A DNA stretch of 64,000 nt from Nannocystis sp. (GCF_016714285.1 NZ_JADJNN010000025.1:1-64000), one strand, 5' to 3'; numbered from the stretch's first letter, positions 16,976 through 25,706 are shown. A program made the numbers and translations. The notes: generated by a model not told the origin, from the letters alone.

Positions 16976-17901
16976 CGCGGCTCCTCGGGTGCCCGCCAGA
17001 AATCATAGAAGTTGAACCAATTGTCGGGCGCCAGCCGGCAGTAGTGCTCGAGGCGATCGGCGTAGCGCTGGACATGGGCGGCGAGGGCCGCCTCGCGGGC
17101 GCCCCGCGGCAGTTCTAGATGCTCCCCCAGCGGCTCGCAATACAGATCGTAGCGGTTCGGGGCCCGGTACAGGCCGAAGGTGAGGAAAACCGGGCAGCGC
17201 AGCAGCGCCGCGAGCGTGTACGGTCCGGTCGGGAACCGGGCCCTCGCCCCGAGGAACTCGGCCGTCGCCGTCTTGTCGTTGACCCCGACCCTGTCCCCGA
17301 GGATCGCCACCAGCTCGCCGCGCTCGATCGCCGCCTGCACCGCGAAGATGTAGCTCGTGTCCTTCGGATCGATCTCGATGACCCGCCCGCGAAAGTCGGC
17401 GCCCACCGTCGCCAGGAAGCTGTTGATCATCCGCGCGTTGTGAAAGTACGCGAGGATGTTGACCACGAACTCGCGGTCCTTGCTGAGCGCCCGCATCACC
17501 TCGAAGGACCCGAGGTGCGCCCCCAGCAGGATCGCCCCGCGTCCGTCCGCCCGCAGGCGCTCGAGGTGCTCCTGCCCGTGCGCGTGCAGCTCGAAGCGCC
17601 GCGTCTCGCCGCGGACCAGGAACACGCGATCGAGGGCGCACACCGCGAAGTTGTAGATATTGCGGTAAGCCCCCCAGAAGCCCGCCGGGCGCCCGACCCG
17701 GCGCAAGAAGTCCTGCGCCGCCCGCCGCGCCGGCCCGGCGAAGATCGCGTAATAAAACACGATCACCCGCAGCAAGAGCCCCGCCCCGCGGCGACCGAAC
17801 ACGCGACACACCACGAGCACCGCTCGCACGCCGAGCACCGTGCCCTTCTCGCGGCGCACCATCCACGCCCGGTCGTCAGCGGTCTCCGCCATCTCGCTCA
17901 C
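16972..17901 (-). CDS. LpxL/HtrB-type lysophospholipid acyltransferase
   Basis: A 309-residue protein. GTG 17901 overlaps the upstream stop (GTGA), the same arrangement as its neighbours; ATG 17892 is the alternative. One N-terminal amphipathic/hydrophobic segment, then the acyltransferase motif GAHLGSFEVMRALS (H-x4-E type) and GDRVGVND, as in the lipid A acyltransferase-like family. In aryl-polyene clusters this activity (part of ApeJ) loads the polyene acyl chain onto a membrane lipid. Here it is a separate gene from the glycosyltransferase, whereas the E. coli ApeJ is a fusion. Confidence 0.85.
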   Translation of the reverse strand: MSEMAETADDRAWMVRREKGTVLGVRAVLVVCRVFGRRGAGLLLRVIVFYYAIFAGPARRAAQDFLRRVGRPAGFWGAYRNIYNFAVCALDRVFLVRGETRRFELHAHGQEHLERLRADGRGAILLGAHLGSFEVMRALSKDREFVVNILAYFHNARMINSFLATVGADFRGRVIEIDPKDTSYIFAVQAAIERGELVAILGDRVGVNDKTATAEFLGARARFPTGPYTLAALLRCPVFLTFGLYRAPNRYDLYCEPLGEHLELPRGAREAALAAHVQRYADRLEHYCRLAPDNWFNFYDFWRAPEEPR

Positions 17902-18659
17902 CGCGCCGCCGGCAGACTCCGCGGCCCGCGCCCGAGCAGCCGCAGCAGCGGCCGCCACAGCAACGCCGTCATCGCCAGCCGCGTGTGCATCCCCGCGATC
18001 CGGAGATTGTCCCGCAGCATGTGAAAGTGCGACACCCCGCCCTCGTCGCGCCCGAGGTAGCGGACCTGCGTCGGCAGGTTGACGATCGGCACCCCCATCC
18101 AGGCCATGCGCACCGCGATCTCGATGTCGAAGTCCATGCGGTCGCCGGTGCGTGGCACCGCCAGCGCCGCCGCCAGCGGATACACCCGAAACCCGCACAT
18201 CGGGTCCGTGATCACCCCGCGGCCGACCTCCACCGCCGTCCAAAATAGCGTGATCTTGCGGCCGATCAGCCGCCCCAGCGGCGCCGTCGCGTCGTACTCG
18301 GGCGCACCCAACACCAGCGCCTCCGGCCGGGCCTGCGCCGCCGCCAGGAAGCGCGGGATGTCCTCCAGCTGGTGCTGCCCGTCGGCGTCCACCTGCAGCG
18401 CGTGCGTGTAGCCGAGCTCGCGCGCGTACGCGAAGCCCGTCTTGACCGCCGCCCCCTTGCCGCCGTTGACCGCCCGCCGGGTCGTGTGCGCCAGCCCCTC
18501 GCGCCCGAGCTCCGCCACCGCCTCGCGCCCCGCCGCCGCGCTGCCGTCGTCGACCACCACCACGTCGGCCATCTGCGCCCGCACCCGCTCCACCACCGCC
18601 CGCACCGTCAGCGGGTTGTCGAAGGTGGGGATCAGCGCGCACACCCGGAACTCAGCCAC
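17898..18659 (-). CDS. GT2 family glycosyltransferase (DPM1-like)
   Basis: A 253-residue protein starting at GTG 18659 (VAEFRVCALIPTFDN). A longer start at 18695 is possible but would overlap the upstream gene by 44 nt. Motifs: ALIPTFDN, VVVDDGS, GGKGAAVKTGF, QVDADGQH (DxD-type metal site) and DPMCGFRVYP, typical of dolichol-phosphate-mannose-synthase-like GT2 enzymes. The Shine-Dalgarno-like GGAGG lies inside the palindrome at 18659-18676. With the next gene it corresponds to the two halves of ApeJ, acting on the lipid head group. Confidence 0.85.
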   Translation of the reverse strand: MAEFRVCALIPTFDNPLTVRAVVERVRAQMADVVVVDDGSAAAGREAVAELGREGLAHTTRRAVNGGKGAAVKTGFAYARELGYTHALQVDADGQHQLEDIPRFLAAAQARPEALVLGAPEYDATAPLGRLIGRKITLFWTAVEVGRGVITDPMCGFRVYPLAAALAVPRTGDRMDFDIEIAVRMAWMGVPIVNLPTQVRYLGRDEGGVSHFHMLRDNLRIAGMHTRLAMTALLWRPLLRLLGRGPRSLPAAR

Positions 18660-20535
18660 CTGTCCCTCCGGACATGTCCTCAAGGCCACTCGCAAACTCG
18701 CCCGAGAAGTCGAGCACGCCCGCGCTGCACTGCTCCCCCGCGCGGGCCAACGTGAAGCTCAGCTGCCGCCGCGGCGCGTCGAGGCGCAGCTGCAGCTCGA
18801 GCTCGTCGCCCGGCGCGATCGCCCGGCGAAACTTGAGCCGGGCGATCCGCCGCGGCTCGCCGAGCTCGGGGTACAGCGCCCGCGCCCGCGCCAGCACCAG
18901 CGCCACCAGCTGCGCCACCCCGGGCAGCACCGGCAGGCCGACGAAGTGCCCGCGGAAGAACGCCAGGTCGCGCGGCACCTGGACCGCGAAGCGGTGCCCA
19001 CCGGCGACCTCACGCTGCTCCCGGATCACGAACTCCGTGCGCGGCGGCCCCTCCTTCGCCGCCGGGCGCTCGAACAGCGCCAGCAGGCTCGCCCGCGTCA
19101 GCTTGCCGCTGGCCTCCCGTGGCAGCCGCGGCACGACCTTGATCTTGCGCGGCACCACCACCGGGTCGAACCACTGCAACAGCCCCTGCCGCACCCGCGC
19201 CACCAGCTCGGCGTCCGGCCCCGGCGTCCGGGCGACCACCGCCGCCACGATCTCCTGCCCGCGCGGCCCCTCCACCGCGCTCGCGGCGACCGCCGCGTCG
19301 GCCAGCCACGCCTGGGCCAGCAGGCGCTGCTCGACCTCCGCCAGCGCCACCCGCTTGCCGCCGATCTTCAGCACCCCGTCGCGCCGCCCGAGCAGACGGA
19401 AGCGGCCGCCCTCGACCACCTCGATCACGTCCTCGCAGGCGAAGGGGATCGCGGCATCGGGCGGCAAGAAGGGCGAGCGCAGCAGCAGCCGCCCGCTCGC
19501 GTCGGCCACGATCTCCACCCCCGGCAGCGCCGCCCAGGTCGCCTCGAGCGCCCCCGGCAGGTGCCGCCGCCACGCGATCCCGCCGGTCTCCGAGGCCCCG
19601 TAGATCTCCGTCACCGCCAGCCCGAGCCCGCCGAGCGCCGCCGCCGTCTCGCTCGGCAGCGCCGCGCCCGACGAGAACACCCCCGCGAAGCTCGGCAGCT
19701 CGCCCGCGTCCAGCACCGTCAGGCTGCGCAAATGGATCGGCACACTGACCAGCAAATCAGCCGCGTGCCGCCTCGCCGTCGCCGCCACCGTCTCGGCGTG
19801 CAGCGGCGTCTCGCGCACGAAGCTCGCCCCCGCCGCCAGCGGCATCAACACGCTGAACAGCAGCCCGTAGAGGTGATGCGGCGGCACCGTCGCCACCACC
19901 CGCCGCGCCGGCGTCACCGCGAAGCAGCGCGCCAGCGTGGCCGCCTCGCCCAGCAATTGCGCCGCCGTCTTCGGGCAGGCCTGGTGCGCCCCCGTGCTGC
20001 CCGAGGTGTACACGGTGGCGATCACCCGCGCCCCGTCGATCCCCGCGAGCCCCGCCGGACCTGTCCCCGGGGACAGCTCCTCCCCGACCCCGACTGCGTT
20101 CGCCGAAGCTGTCCCCGGGGACAGCTCATCCGCCCCGCCGACTGGCCCCGACGGACCTGTCCCGGGGGACAGCTCATCACCCAGCCACGGCCGCAGGTCG
20201 AACTCATCGGGCGTGTCCGTGTCGTGCAGCAGCGCGACCACCCCCGGTCGCCGCCGCAGCGCCCGGACCGTCTCCGGCGCCGCGTTCGGCGGCAGCGCCA
20301 CCGCGTGCCCGCGCTCCCACGCCGCCAGGACCGCGACCGCCACGTGGTAGCGATCGCCGCACACCACCAGCACCTCGCTCCCCGGCCCCGGCGGCGGCAG
20401 GCGCCGCGCCACCGCCAACACATCGCGCAGCAGATCGCTCCCGCGACGGACCCCGTCGGCCCCGAGCGCCACCAGATCCCCCGCGGCGTGGGCCACCGGA
20501 CGAAACAGCGAGGGTCCGTTTGCGACGTCGTTCAT
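18652..20535 (-). CDS. AMP-dependent acyl/aryl-ACP ligase fused to a hotdog dehydratase
   Basis: A 627-residue protein from ATG 20535 (ATGA overlap upstream). Residues 1-500: ANL-type ligase with P-loop VYTSGSTG (176-183), YGASETGG, the hinge LLGRRDGVLKIGGKRV and the C-terminal Lys motif PREASGKLTR. From about 510: a FabA/FabZ-like hotdog domain (FRGHFVGLPVLPGVAQLV). This corresponds to ApeH fused to ApeI. The ligase should activate an aryl acid and the dehydratase act during polyene extension. Three L-S-P-G-T units (121-126, 137-142, 153-158), each from a palindrome, lie directly before the P-loop, and another palindrome ends the gene (M-S-G-G-T-G-G). Confidence 0.88.
   Translation of the reverse strand: MNDVANGPSLFRPVAHAAGDLVALGADGVRRGSDLLRDVLAVARRLPPPGPGSEVLVVCGDRYHVAVAVLAAWERGHAVALPPNAAPETVRALRRRPGVVALLHDTDTPDEFDLRPWLGDELSPGTGPSGPVGGADELSPGTASANAVGVGEELSPGTGPAGLAGIDGARVIATVYTSGSTGAHQACPKTAAQLLGEAATLARCFAVTPARRVVATVPPHHLYGLLFSVLMPLAAGASFVRETPLHAETVAATARRHAADLLVSVPIHLRSLTVLDAGELPSFAGVFSSGAALPSETAAALGGLGLAVTEIYGASETGGIAWRRHLPGALEATWAALPGVEIVADASGRLLLRSPFLPPDAAIPFACEDVIEVVEGGRFRLLGRRDGVLKIGGKRVALAEVEQRLLAQAWLADAAVAASAVEGPRGQEIVAAVVARTPGPDAELVARVRQGLLQWFDPVVVPRKIKVVPRLPREASGKLTRASLLALFERPAAKEGPPRTEFVIREQREVAGGHRFAVQVPRDLAFFRGHFVGLPVLPGVAQLVALVLARARALYPELGEPRRIARLKFRRAIAPGDELELQLRLDAPRRQLSFTLARAGEQCSAGVLDFSGEFASGLEDMSGGTGG
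18659..18676. repeat. Dispersed CTGTCC palindrome at a gene junction
   Basis: CCTGTCCCTCCGGACATG. It encodes the last codons of the ligase/dehydratase gene. On the minus-strand mRNA it also supplies a GGAGG just upstream of GTG 18659, the start of the glycosyltransferase. Confidence 0.8.
20060..20172. repeat. Three CTGTCC palindromes inside the ligase gene
   Basis: Copies at 20060-20076, 20107-20126 and 20156-20172, spaced 48-49 bp. The middle one is a perfect 20-bp palindrome, AGCTGTCCCCGGGGACAGCT. All are in the same frame, read E/D-E-L-S-P-G-T, separated by Gly/Ala/Val-rich spacers. The whole 38-residue stretch has no counterpart in typical ligases of this family. Confidence 0.9.
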
Positions 20536-21143
20536 GCGCGGCGGAGGAAGCGGGCCAGCAGGCGGTCCGGCAGCGAGTCCCCAAATTGCTGGAACACCCG
20601 CTTGCGGACCAGGAACTCGAGCGTGAAGCCGAACCCGACCAGGATATACGCCAAAATTCCGGTGTACAGCGCCCACCACGACACCGGCGCCGCCGCGGCC
20701 AGCCCCGCGCACGCGGCCGCGTTGGCGGCGAAGAACCAGCACCACCAGGCCGTGACCTTGCGACAATACGCCGGTCCGCCCTCCGGTAATTCGGGCTCCT
20801 GGAGCCGCGCATAGCGCTCCACCAGCGACACCGGCCCGCGCAGCGACGCCGCGAAGTTGGCCAGCAGGGTCAGGTTCACCAGCACCGGCAGCGCCAGATA
20901 AAACCGCGGCTCGGCCAGCGCCGCCCCGAGCCCCACGAGCCCCGCCAGCGCCAGCGGCAGGCGGACCACCGCCCTGCGCTGCTCCGCCGGCGCCGCCCAC
21001 ACGCGCAGCGCCAGGTTCGGCAACAACAGCCCCAGCATCACCAGCCCCAGCGATCGCGGATCCAGCCGCGAGACCCCGAAGTACAGCGCCGCCGGGTAGC
21101 CGATCACGATGAGCGCGCGGACCACTGCGAGCACGACGCGCAA
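20532..21143 (-). CDS. Integral membrane protein of the APE-like cluster (ApeG position)
   Basis: About 203 residues from TTG 21143; GTG 21134 is an equally possible start. Five to six hydrophobic helices, with a conserved-looking RYARLQEPELPEG loop and TAWWCWFFAANA, match the COG4648-type membrane proteins found between the ACP and ligase genes in aryl-polyene operons. Function is not established; possibly a membrane scaffold for the biosynthetic enzymes. It starts 4 nt after the ACP stop and overlaps the ligase start by 4 nt. Confidence 0.75.
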   Translation of the reverse strand: MRVVLAVVRALIVIGYPAALYFGVSRLDPRSLGLVMLGLLLPNLALRVWAAPAEQRRAVVRLPLALAGLVGLGAALAEPRFYLALPVLVNLTLLANFAASLRGPVSLVERYARLQEPELPEGGPAYCRKVTAWWCWFFAANAAACAGLAAAAPVSWWALYTGILAYILVGFGFTLEFLVRKRVFQQFGDSLPDRLLARFLRRA

Positions 21144-21147
21144 GCGA

Positions 21148-21429
21148 TCAGGCCGCCTGCTGCTCGTGGATGAAGGTCGCCAGGTTGTTCACCGACGCGA
21201 AGATGTGCCGGTTCTGGGCGTCGTCGGCCTTGGTCTTCACGCCGTACTTCTTGTTGATCGCCATCGCCAGCTCGAGCACGTCGATCGAGTCGAGCCCGAG
21301 CCCCTCGACCAGCAACGGCGCCTCGGGGTCGATGTCGTCGGGGCTCATGTCCTGCAGCATGAGCGCCTCGATGATGAGCTCCTTGATCTCGCGGACCAGG
21401 GGTGCGGGCGGGGCGGCGGCGGTCGACAT
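21148..21429 (-). CDS. Acyl carrier protein of the APE-like cluster
   Basis: A 93-residue protein from ATG 21429. The phosphopantetheine site is GLGLDSIDVLEL with Ser 48. The C-terminal helix AMAINKKYGVKTK is typical of ACPs of aryl-polyene and flexirubin clusters. It is the first gene of the minus-strand operon. Only one ACP is visible, whereas E. coli-type clusters carry two. Confidence 0.92.
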   Translation of the reverse strand: MSTAAAPPAPLVREIKELIIEALMLQDMSPDDIDPEAPLLVEGLGLDSIDVLELAMAINKKYGVKTKADDAQNRHIFASVNNLATFIHEQQAA

Positions 21430-21550
21430 CGGAGGCGCATCCTAAGGGCAGCCCTCCGGCTTCGGCAAGCCGCCAGGCGGCATTTGCCCGCGCAATGCGC
21501 AATTTCGGTCACTTTCCTCCAGCCAGCCCCAGGTCTACGCTCCCGGGCCC
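21430..21550. promoter_or_regulatory. Divergent promoter region with inverted and direct repeats
   Basis: The 121 bp between the ACP and ketoreductase starts must drive both directions. It contains a perfect inverted repeat GCCGCC-A-GGCGGC (21469-21481) and a direct repeat of GCGCAAT near 21490-21504, both plausible regulator sites. No confident -35/-10 pair could be assigned. Confidence 0.45.
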
Positions 21551-22330
21551 ATGACAACAGCCAGCACCCCCCGCGTCGCCGTGGTCACCGGCGGCGGCAG
21601 CGGCATCGGCCGCGCCACCGCCCTCCTCTTCGCCGAGAGCGGCTACGCCGTCGCCATCTGGGACATGGCGGAGCAGGCCGGCCACGACACCCTGCAGGCG
21701 ATCACCGCCGCCGGCGGCGTCGCCGTGTTTCACCGCGTCGACGTGAGCCAGGCCTCCTCCACCGTCGAGGCCGCGGCCGGCGTGCGCGCCCAGTTCGGCC
21801 GCGTCGACGTCCTGATCAACAACGCCGGCATCGTCCGCGACGCCCAGCTGGTCAAGGTCCGGGACGGCAAGGTCGTCGCCCAGATGAGCGAGGAGCAGTT
21901 CGACGCCGTCGTCAACGTCAACCTCAAGGGCGTGTTCAACTGCACCCAGTCGGTCGTCCCCACGATGATCGAGCAGCGCTACGGTCGCATCGTCAGCACC
22001 TCCTCGGTGGTCGGCCTCTACGGCAACTTCGGCCAGACCAACTACGTCGCCGCCAAGGCCGGCGTCATCGGCATGACGAAGGTCTGGGCCCGCGAGCTCG
22101 GCAAGTACAACATCACCGCCAACGCCGTCGCCCCCGGCTTCATCGCCACCGAGATGGTCAAGTCGATCCCGGAGAAGGTGATGCAGCACATGATCGAGCA
22201 CACCCCGGTCGGCCGCGTCGGCCAGCCCGAGGACATCGCCCGCGCCTACCTCTTCCTCGCCGACGAGCGCTCGAGCTTCATCACCGGCGCCGTGCTCAGC
22301 GTCGACGGCGGCAGCGTCACCGGCACCTGA
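21551..22330 (+). CDS. 3-oxoacyl-ACP reductase (FabG/ApeQ-like SDR)
   Basis: A 259-residue protein from ATG 21551. Classical SDR with NADPH-binding TGGGSGIGRA, NNAG, catalytic Ser in STSSVVG, and the Y-x3-K motif YVAAKAG, ending SVDGGSVTGT. It is divergent from the ACP gene and fits the ketoreductase step of polyene or fatty-acid elongation. A general FabG role cannot be excluded. It is the only fatty-acid-cycle enzyme on this strand; no ketosynthase lies beside it. Confidence 0.88.
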   Translation: MTTASTPRVAVVTGGGSGIGRATALLFAESGYAVAIWDMAEQAGHDTLQAITAAGGVAVFHRVDVSQASSTVEAAAGVRAQFGRVDVLINNAGIVRDAQLVKVRDGKVVAQMSEEQFDAVVNVNLKGVFNCTQSVVPTMIEQRYGRIVSTSSVVGLYGNFGQTNYVAAKAGVIGMTKVWARELGKYNITANAVAPGFIATEMVKSIPEKVMQHMIEHTPVGRVGQPEDIARAYLFLADERSSFITGAVLSVDGGSVTGT

Positions 22331-22499
22331 TCGTCCTCTGCCCCTGACGACCCGTCGATGCCCCTGTACATGCACAAGCTGCCGTGCAACTTCGGCGTCG
22401 CTGCGCAGCATCGCTCCGGGGCGGGGCGCGGGGCAGCGCGGGTACGTTGTTCCTCGCCCGCGTTGCGGCGGCTGAGAGAAACGACTAGCGTTGTCGCCT

Positions 22500-24353
22500 G
22501 TGACGGACGACGACGATCGGTGGCTCCCCGAGCTCCTGCGGGAGCAGGGCTACCGCGGCCAGATACGTCAACATGGCTGGTATGAGTGCCTGGTCTGGCG
22601 CGGCGAGGAGCGCTGGCTCGGCCACGGCGTCGACGCCCACGCGGCGCTCGAGCACCTCCTCGCGCAGATGTTCCCGTCGCTCGCCGCCCGCGCGCTCTAC
22701 GATCGCTGGGCCACTGTCACAACCCCCGAGGCGACCCCGGAAGCGACCGAGCCGCCGACGGCTCCGATCGCGGCCAGCACCCCGCTCACATTCCCCGTCA
22801 CCACCACCACGGACCCGCTCCCGACCGCCGCCCGGCCCGAGCCAGCGCCGGTCGCAGCGGAGCCCGAGCGTCGCCCGTTCGAGCCCCCTCGCGTCGGCGA
22901 ACGCCTGATCCTCTCGCTCCCCACCTACCCCGCCGCCGCGATCGCCGAGGCCCGCGAGACCCTCGAGGATATCCTCAAAGAGATCGCCGACGCCCGCCCC
23001 GACTTCGCGCTCATGGCCCCGCGCCTGCAGAAGATCCACATGCTCGGCTGGATCTGTCGCGCCCGCGGCCTCGACGAGCAATTCACCGGCGAGCACAAGG
23101 TCGCAATCCTCGTCCGCCGCGTCGCCCACGAGCTCACCAATATCAGCAAGATCATGTGGCCCGGCTCGGTGCAGGCGCTGCAGATGAACGCCCGCCCCGA
23201 CTGCGTGGTCGGCGAGCTCGGCGTCAAGACAGCCAGCCTCGTGCGCACCTGGAACGACGCCAGCGAGTACGTCCAGACCCACCGCGAGCGCGCCATGCAC
23301 TCGGATGTCCCGCTCGACGACTACGGCTGGGCCGACGACCTGCGCCGCCCGCAGACCGGCGACCCGCGGCAGATCCTCCGCGACGCCCAGCTCACCGTCG
23401 AGACCCTCGCCGGCGCCGCCCAGGAGCCCCCGCCCCGCCACCTCAGCACCCCGCCCGAGGAGCTCGGCCAGGACTCGATCGACGCCCTCGTCAAGCACGT
23501 CCAGCAGCTGCGGGCGATCCGCATCCACAGCCTCCAGCCCGAGCTGTGGGGCTGCGTCATGGGCCGCCTGCGCTGGCTCTCCGGTCGCCTCGGCGACCGC
23601 GCCCCCGCCCTCCGCAAGTGGCTCGACCCCGAGTTTCGCCCGCCCGTCGACACCTCGCGCGCCGCCGCCGCCCAGAGCGAGCAGCTGCGCCAGCGCCAGC
23701 TCGCCGTCCGCAGCGAGCGCGAACAGCTGAGCGCCACCCAGACGACCCAGCTCGGCGCCTGGCTGCTCCGCGCCTTCGACGCCTTCAACACCCCCGACGT
23801 CGCCGCCCTCGTCGGCGACCTCCGCCCCGTCATCCTCGAGCTCGACGACGACGCCCTCCCGGACGCCGACCGCCGCCTCCGTCGCCGCCTCCGCGACCTC
23901 AAGTCCCACCTGCGCAACGCCCCCGAGGGCGACGAGCCCGAGCTCGAGCAGGACTACGACAGCATCAAGATCGACCTCACCAGCGTCACCCCGAACGAGG
24001 CCGACGACGACTCCCTCGCCGCCCTCGTCCGCGCCCGCGTCCGCGGCAAGTCGGCCCTGTTCGTCAGCAACCGCGACGACCCCGATCTCAAGGCCAAGCT
24101 CGAGGACCAGCTCGGCCTCGACATCAGCTGGTGCGACGGCAACCCGCGCAAGGTCCAGGCCCAGTGCGAGAGCATCGCCCGCCGCAGCTACGACCTCGTG
24201 CTGATCGCCACCGGCTTCCAGGCGCACACGATCGACGGCATCCTCGCCCGCGCCGCGCGGGCCGGCGGCGTCCCCTACGTCCGCGTGTTCAAGGGCCGCC
24301 CCCTCGCGTGCGTCCGCGCCCTCGCCCGCAGCCTCGGCATGCACGAGGGCTGA
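22500..24353 (+). CDS. Hypothetical protein with C-terminal DUF2325-like domain
   Basis: 617 residues from GTG 22500 (TTG 22491 is the alternative). N-terminal 50 residues form a small domain (LREQGYRGQIRQHGWYECLV). A Pro/Thr/Ala linker follows, then a long helical region and an acidic stretch. The last 85 residues (ALFVSNRDDPDLKAKLE ... YVRVFKGRP) have the Rossmann-like pattern of DUF2325 proteins. There is no signal peptide or membrane helix, so it is cytoplasmic. Function unknown; no operon partner apart from the cyclase 96 bp downstream. Confidence 0.65.
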   Translation: MTDDDDRWLPELLREQGYRGQIRQHGWYECLVWRGEERWLGHGVDAHAALEHLLAQMFPSLAARALYDRWATVTTPEATPEATEPPTAPIAASTPLTFPVTTTTDPLPTAARPEPAPVAAEPERRPFEPPRVGERLILSLPTYPAAAIAEARETLEDILKEIADARPDFALMAPRLQKIHMLGWICRARGLDEQFTGEHKVAILVRRVAHELTNISKIMWPGSVQALQMNARPDCVVGELGVKTASLVRTWNDASEYVQTHRERAMHSDVPLDDYGWADDLRRPQTGDPRQILRDAQLTVETLAGAAQEPPPRHLSTPPEELGQDSIDALVKHVQQLRAIRIHSLQPELWGCVMGRLRWLSGRLGDRAPALRKWLDPEFRPPVDTSRAAAAQSEQLRQRQLAVRSEREQLSATQTTQLGAWLLRAFDAFNTPDVAALVGDLRPVILELDDDALPDADRRLRRRLRDLKSHLRNAPEGDEPELEQDYDSIKIDLTSVTPNEADDDSLAALVRARVRGKSALFVSNRDDPDLKAKLEDQLGLDISWCDGNPRKVQAQCESIARRSYDLVLIATGFQAHTIDGILARAARAGGVPYVRVFKGRPLACVRALARSLGMHEG

Positions 24354-24449
24354 GCAAGCCGTCGCCGACGCTCACCGGCGCCCTCGCCCGCCGCGCCAGG
24401 GCCCCACCCGCGCCCTCGCCCGCTGCGCTAAGCTCCGCCCGGAGGCCGG

Positions 24450-25706
24450 GTGGGCGAGGACTGGGAAGCACGCCTGCGGGCGCTCGAGCGTGAGAACGCC
24501 GTCCTGCGCGAGCGCTGCCACCAGCTCGACGTCATCAACGAGCTCGCCGCCTCGCTGCTCTCCTCGCAGACCGACCTCGACGACATCCTGTGGGACGTCG
24601 CCAACAACGCGGTCCCCCGCCTCGGCCTCGAGGACTGCGTCATCTACCTCCTCGACCCCGGCGGCGAGCACCTGATCCAGCGCGCCGCCTTCGGCCCAAA
24701 GAACCCGCGCGGCCGCGAGATCCTGGCCCCGATCCAGATCCGCGTCGGCCAGGGCATCGTCGGCGCCGTCGCCCGCAGCGGCGAGGTCGTGCTCATCCCC
24801 GACACCCGCGCCGACCCGCGCTACATCTGCGACGACCAGCCCCGCCTCTCCGAGCTCGCCGTCCCGATCTTGCACGACGGCCGCGTGATCGGGGTGATCG
24901 ACTCGGAGCACAGCCAGGCCGGCTTCTTCACCGCCGTCCACCGCGAGCTCCTCACCATCATCGCCTCGATGACCGCCTCGCGGGTCAGCCGCGCCCTCCT
25001 CGACGAGCGCCTGCGCGAGGCCCACGGCGAGCTCGAGGCCCGCATCGCCGAGCGCACGCGGGCCCTCTCCGCCGAGCGCGACCGCAGCGATCGCCTGCTC
25101 CGCAACACCCTCCCCGGCCCGATCGCCCGCCGCCTCCAGGCCGGCGAGGAGCGCATCGCCGAGCACTTCGACGCCGTCACCGTCCTGTTCGCCGACATCG
25201 TCGGCTTCACCCGCATGGCCGCCGCCCGCAGCCCCGAGGCGATCGTCGACCTACTCGGCCGCGTCTTCACCGAGTTCGACGCCCTCAGCGACCGCCTCGG
25301 CGTCGAGAAGATCAAGACCATCGGCGACGCCTACATGGCCGTCGCTGGCGTCCCCACCCCGAGGCCCGACCACCAGGAGACCATCGCCGCGATGGCCCTC
25401 GGCATCCTCGCCGCCGTCGATCGCGTCAACCTCGAGCTCGGCACCCGCCTCGCCGTCCGCGTCGGCATGCACAGCGGCCCCGTCGTCGCCGGCATCATCG
25501 GCACCCGCAAGTTCGCCTACGACCTGTGGGGCGACACCGTCAACACCGCCAGCCGCATGGAGTCCCACGGCGTCGCCGGCCGCGTCCACGTCGACCACTC
25601 CACCTTCCTCGCCCTCCAGCACAGCCACCGCTTCGAAGCCCGCGGCAGCATCGAGGTCAAAGGCCTCGGCCCCATGACCACCTACTTCCTCCTCGGCCCC
25701 CGCTGA
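24450..25706 (+). CDS. GAF-domain class III adenylate cyclase
   Basis: 418 residues from GTG 24450, preceded by GGAGG at 24441. Short coiled coil, GAF domain (about 30-180, with VGQGIVGAVARSGE), a second coiled coil, then a class III cyclase domain: FADIVGFTRM (metal Asp), EKIKTIGDAYMAVAG (second metal Asp, substrate Lys), DLWGDTVNTASRM (adenine-selecting Asp, transition-state Asn/Arg). The Lys/Asp pair predicts cAMP synthesis, controlled by a ligand or signal at the GAF domain. It is soluble, with no membrane helix. Confidence 0.9.
   Translation: MGEDWEARLRALERENAVLRERCHQLDVINELAASLLSSQTDLDDILWDVANNAVPRLGLEDCVIYLLDPGGEHLIQRAAFGPKNPRGREILAPIQIRVGQGIVGAVARSGEVVLIPDTRADPRYICDDQPRLSELAVPILHDGRVIGVIDSEHSQAGFFTAVHRELLTIIASMTASRVSRALLDERLREAHGELEARIAERTRALSAERDRSDRLLRNTLPGPIARRLQAGEERIAEHFDAVTVLFADIVGFTRMAAARSPEAIVDLLGRVFTEFDALSDRLGVEKIKTIGDAYMAVAGVPTPRPDHQETIAAMALGILAAVDRVNLELGTRLAVRVGMHSGPVVAGIIGTRKFAYDLWGDTVNTASRMESHGVAGRVHVDHSTFLALQHSHRFEARGSIEVKGLGPMTTYFLLGPR

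Noticed and set aside
17285..17302. Further CTGTCC-type palindrome in the acyltransferase gene
   Set aside because: Only one arm matches, and the encoded GDRVGVND is a conserved part of the acyltransferase family. Similar half-sites at 12559, 13894 and 39843 were left out for the same reason.
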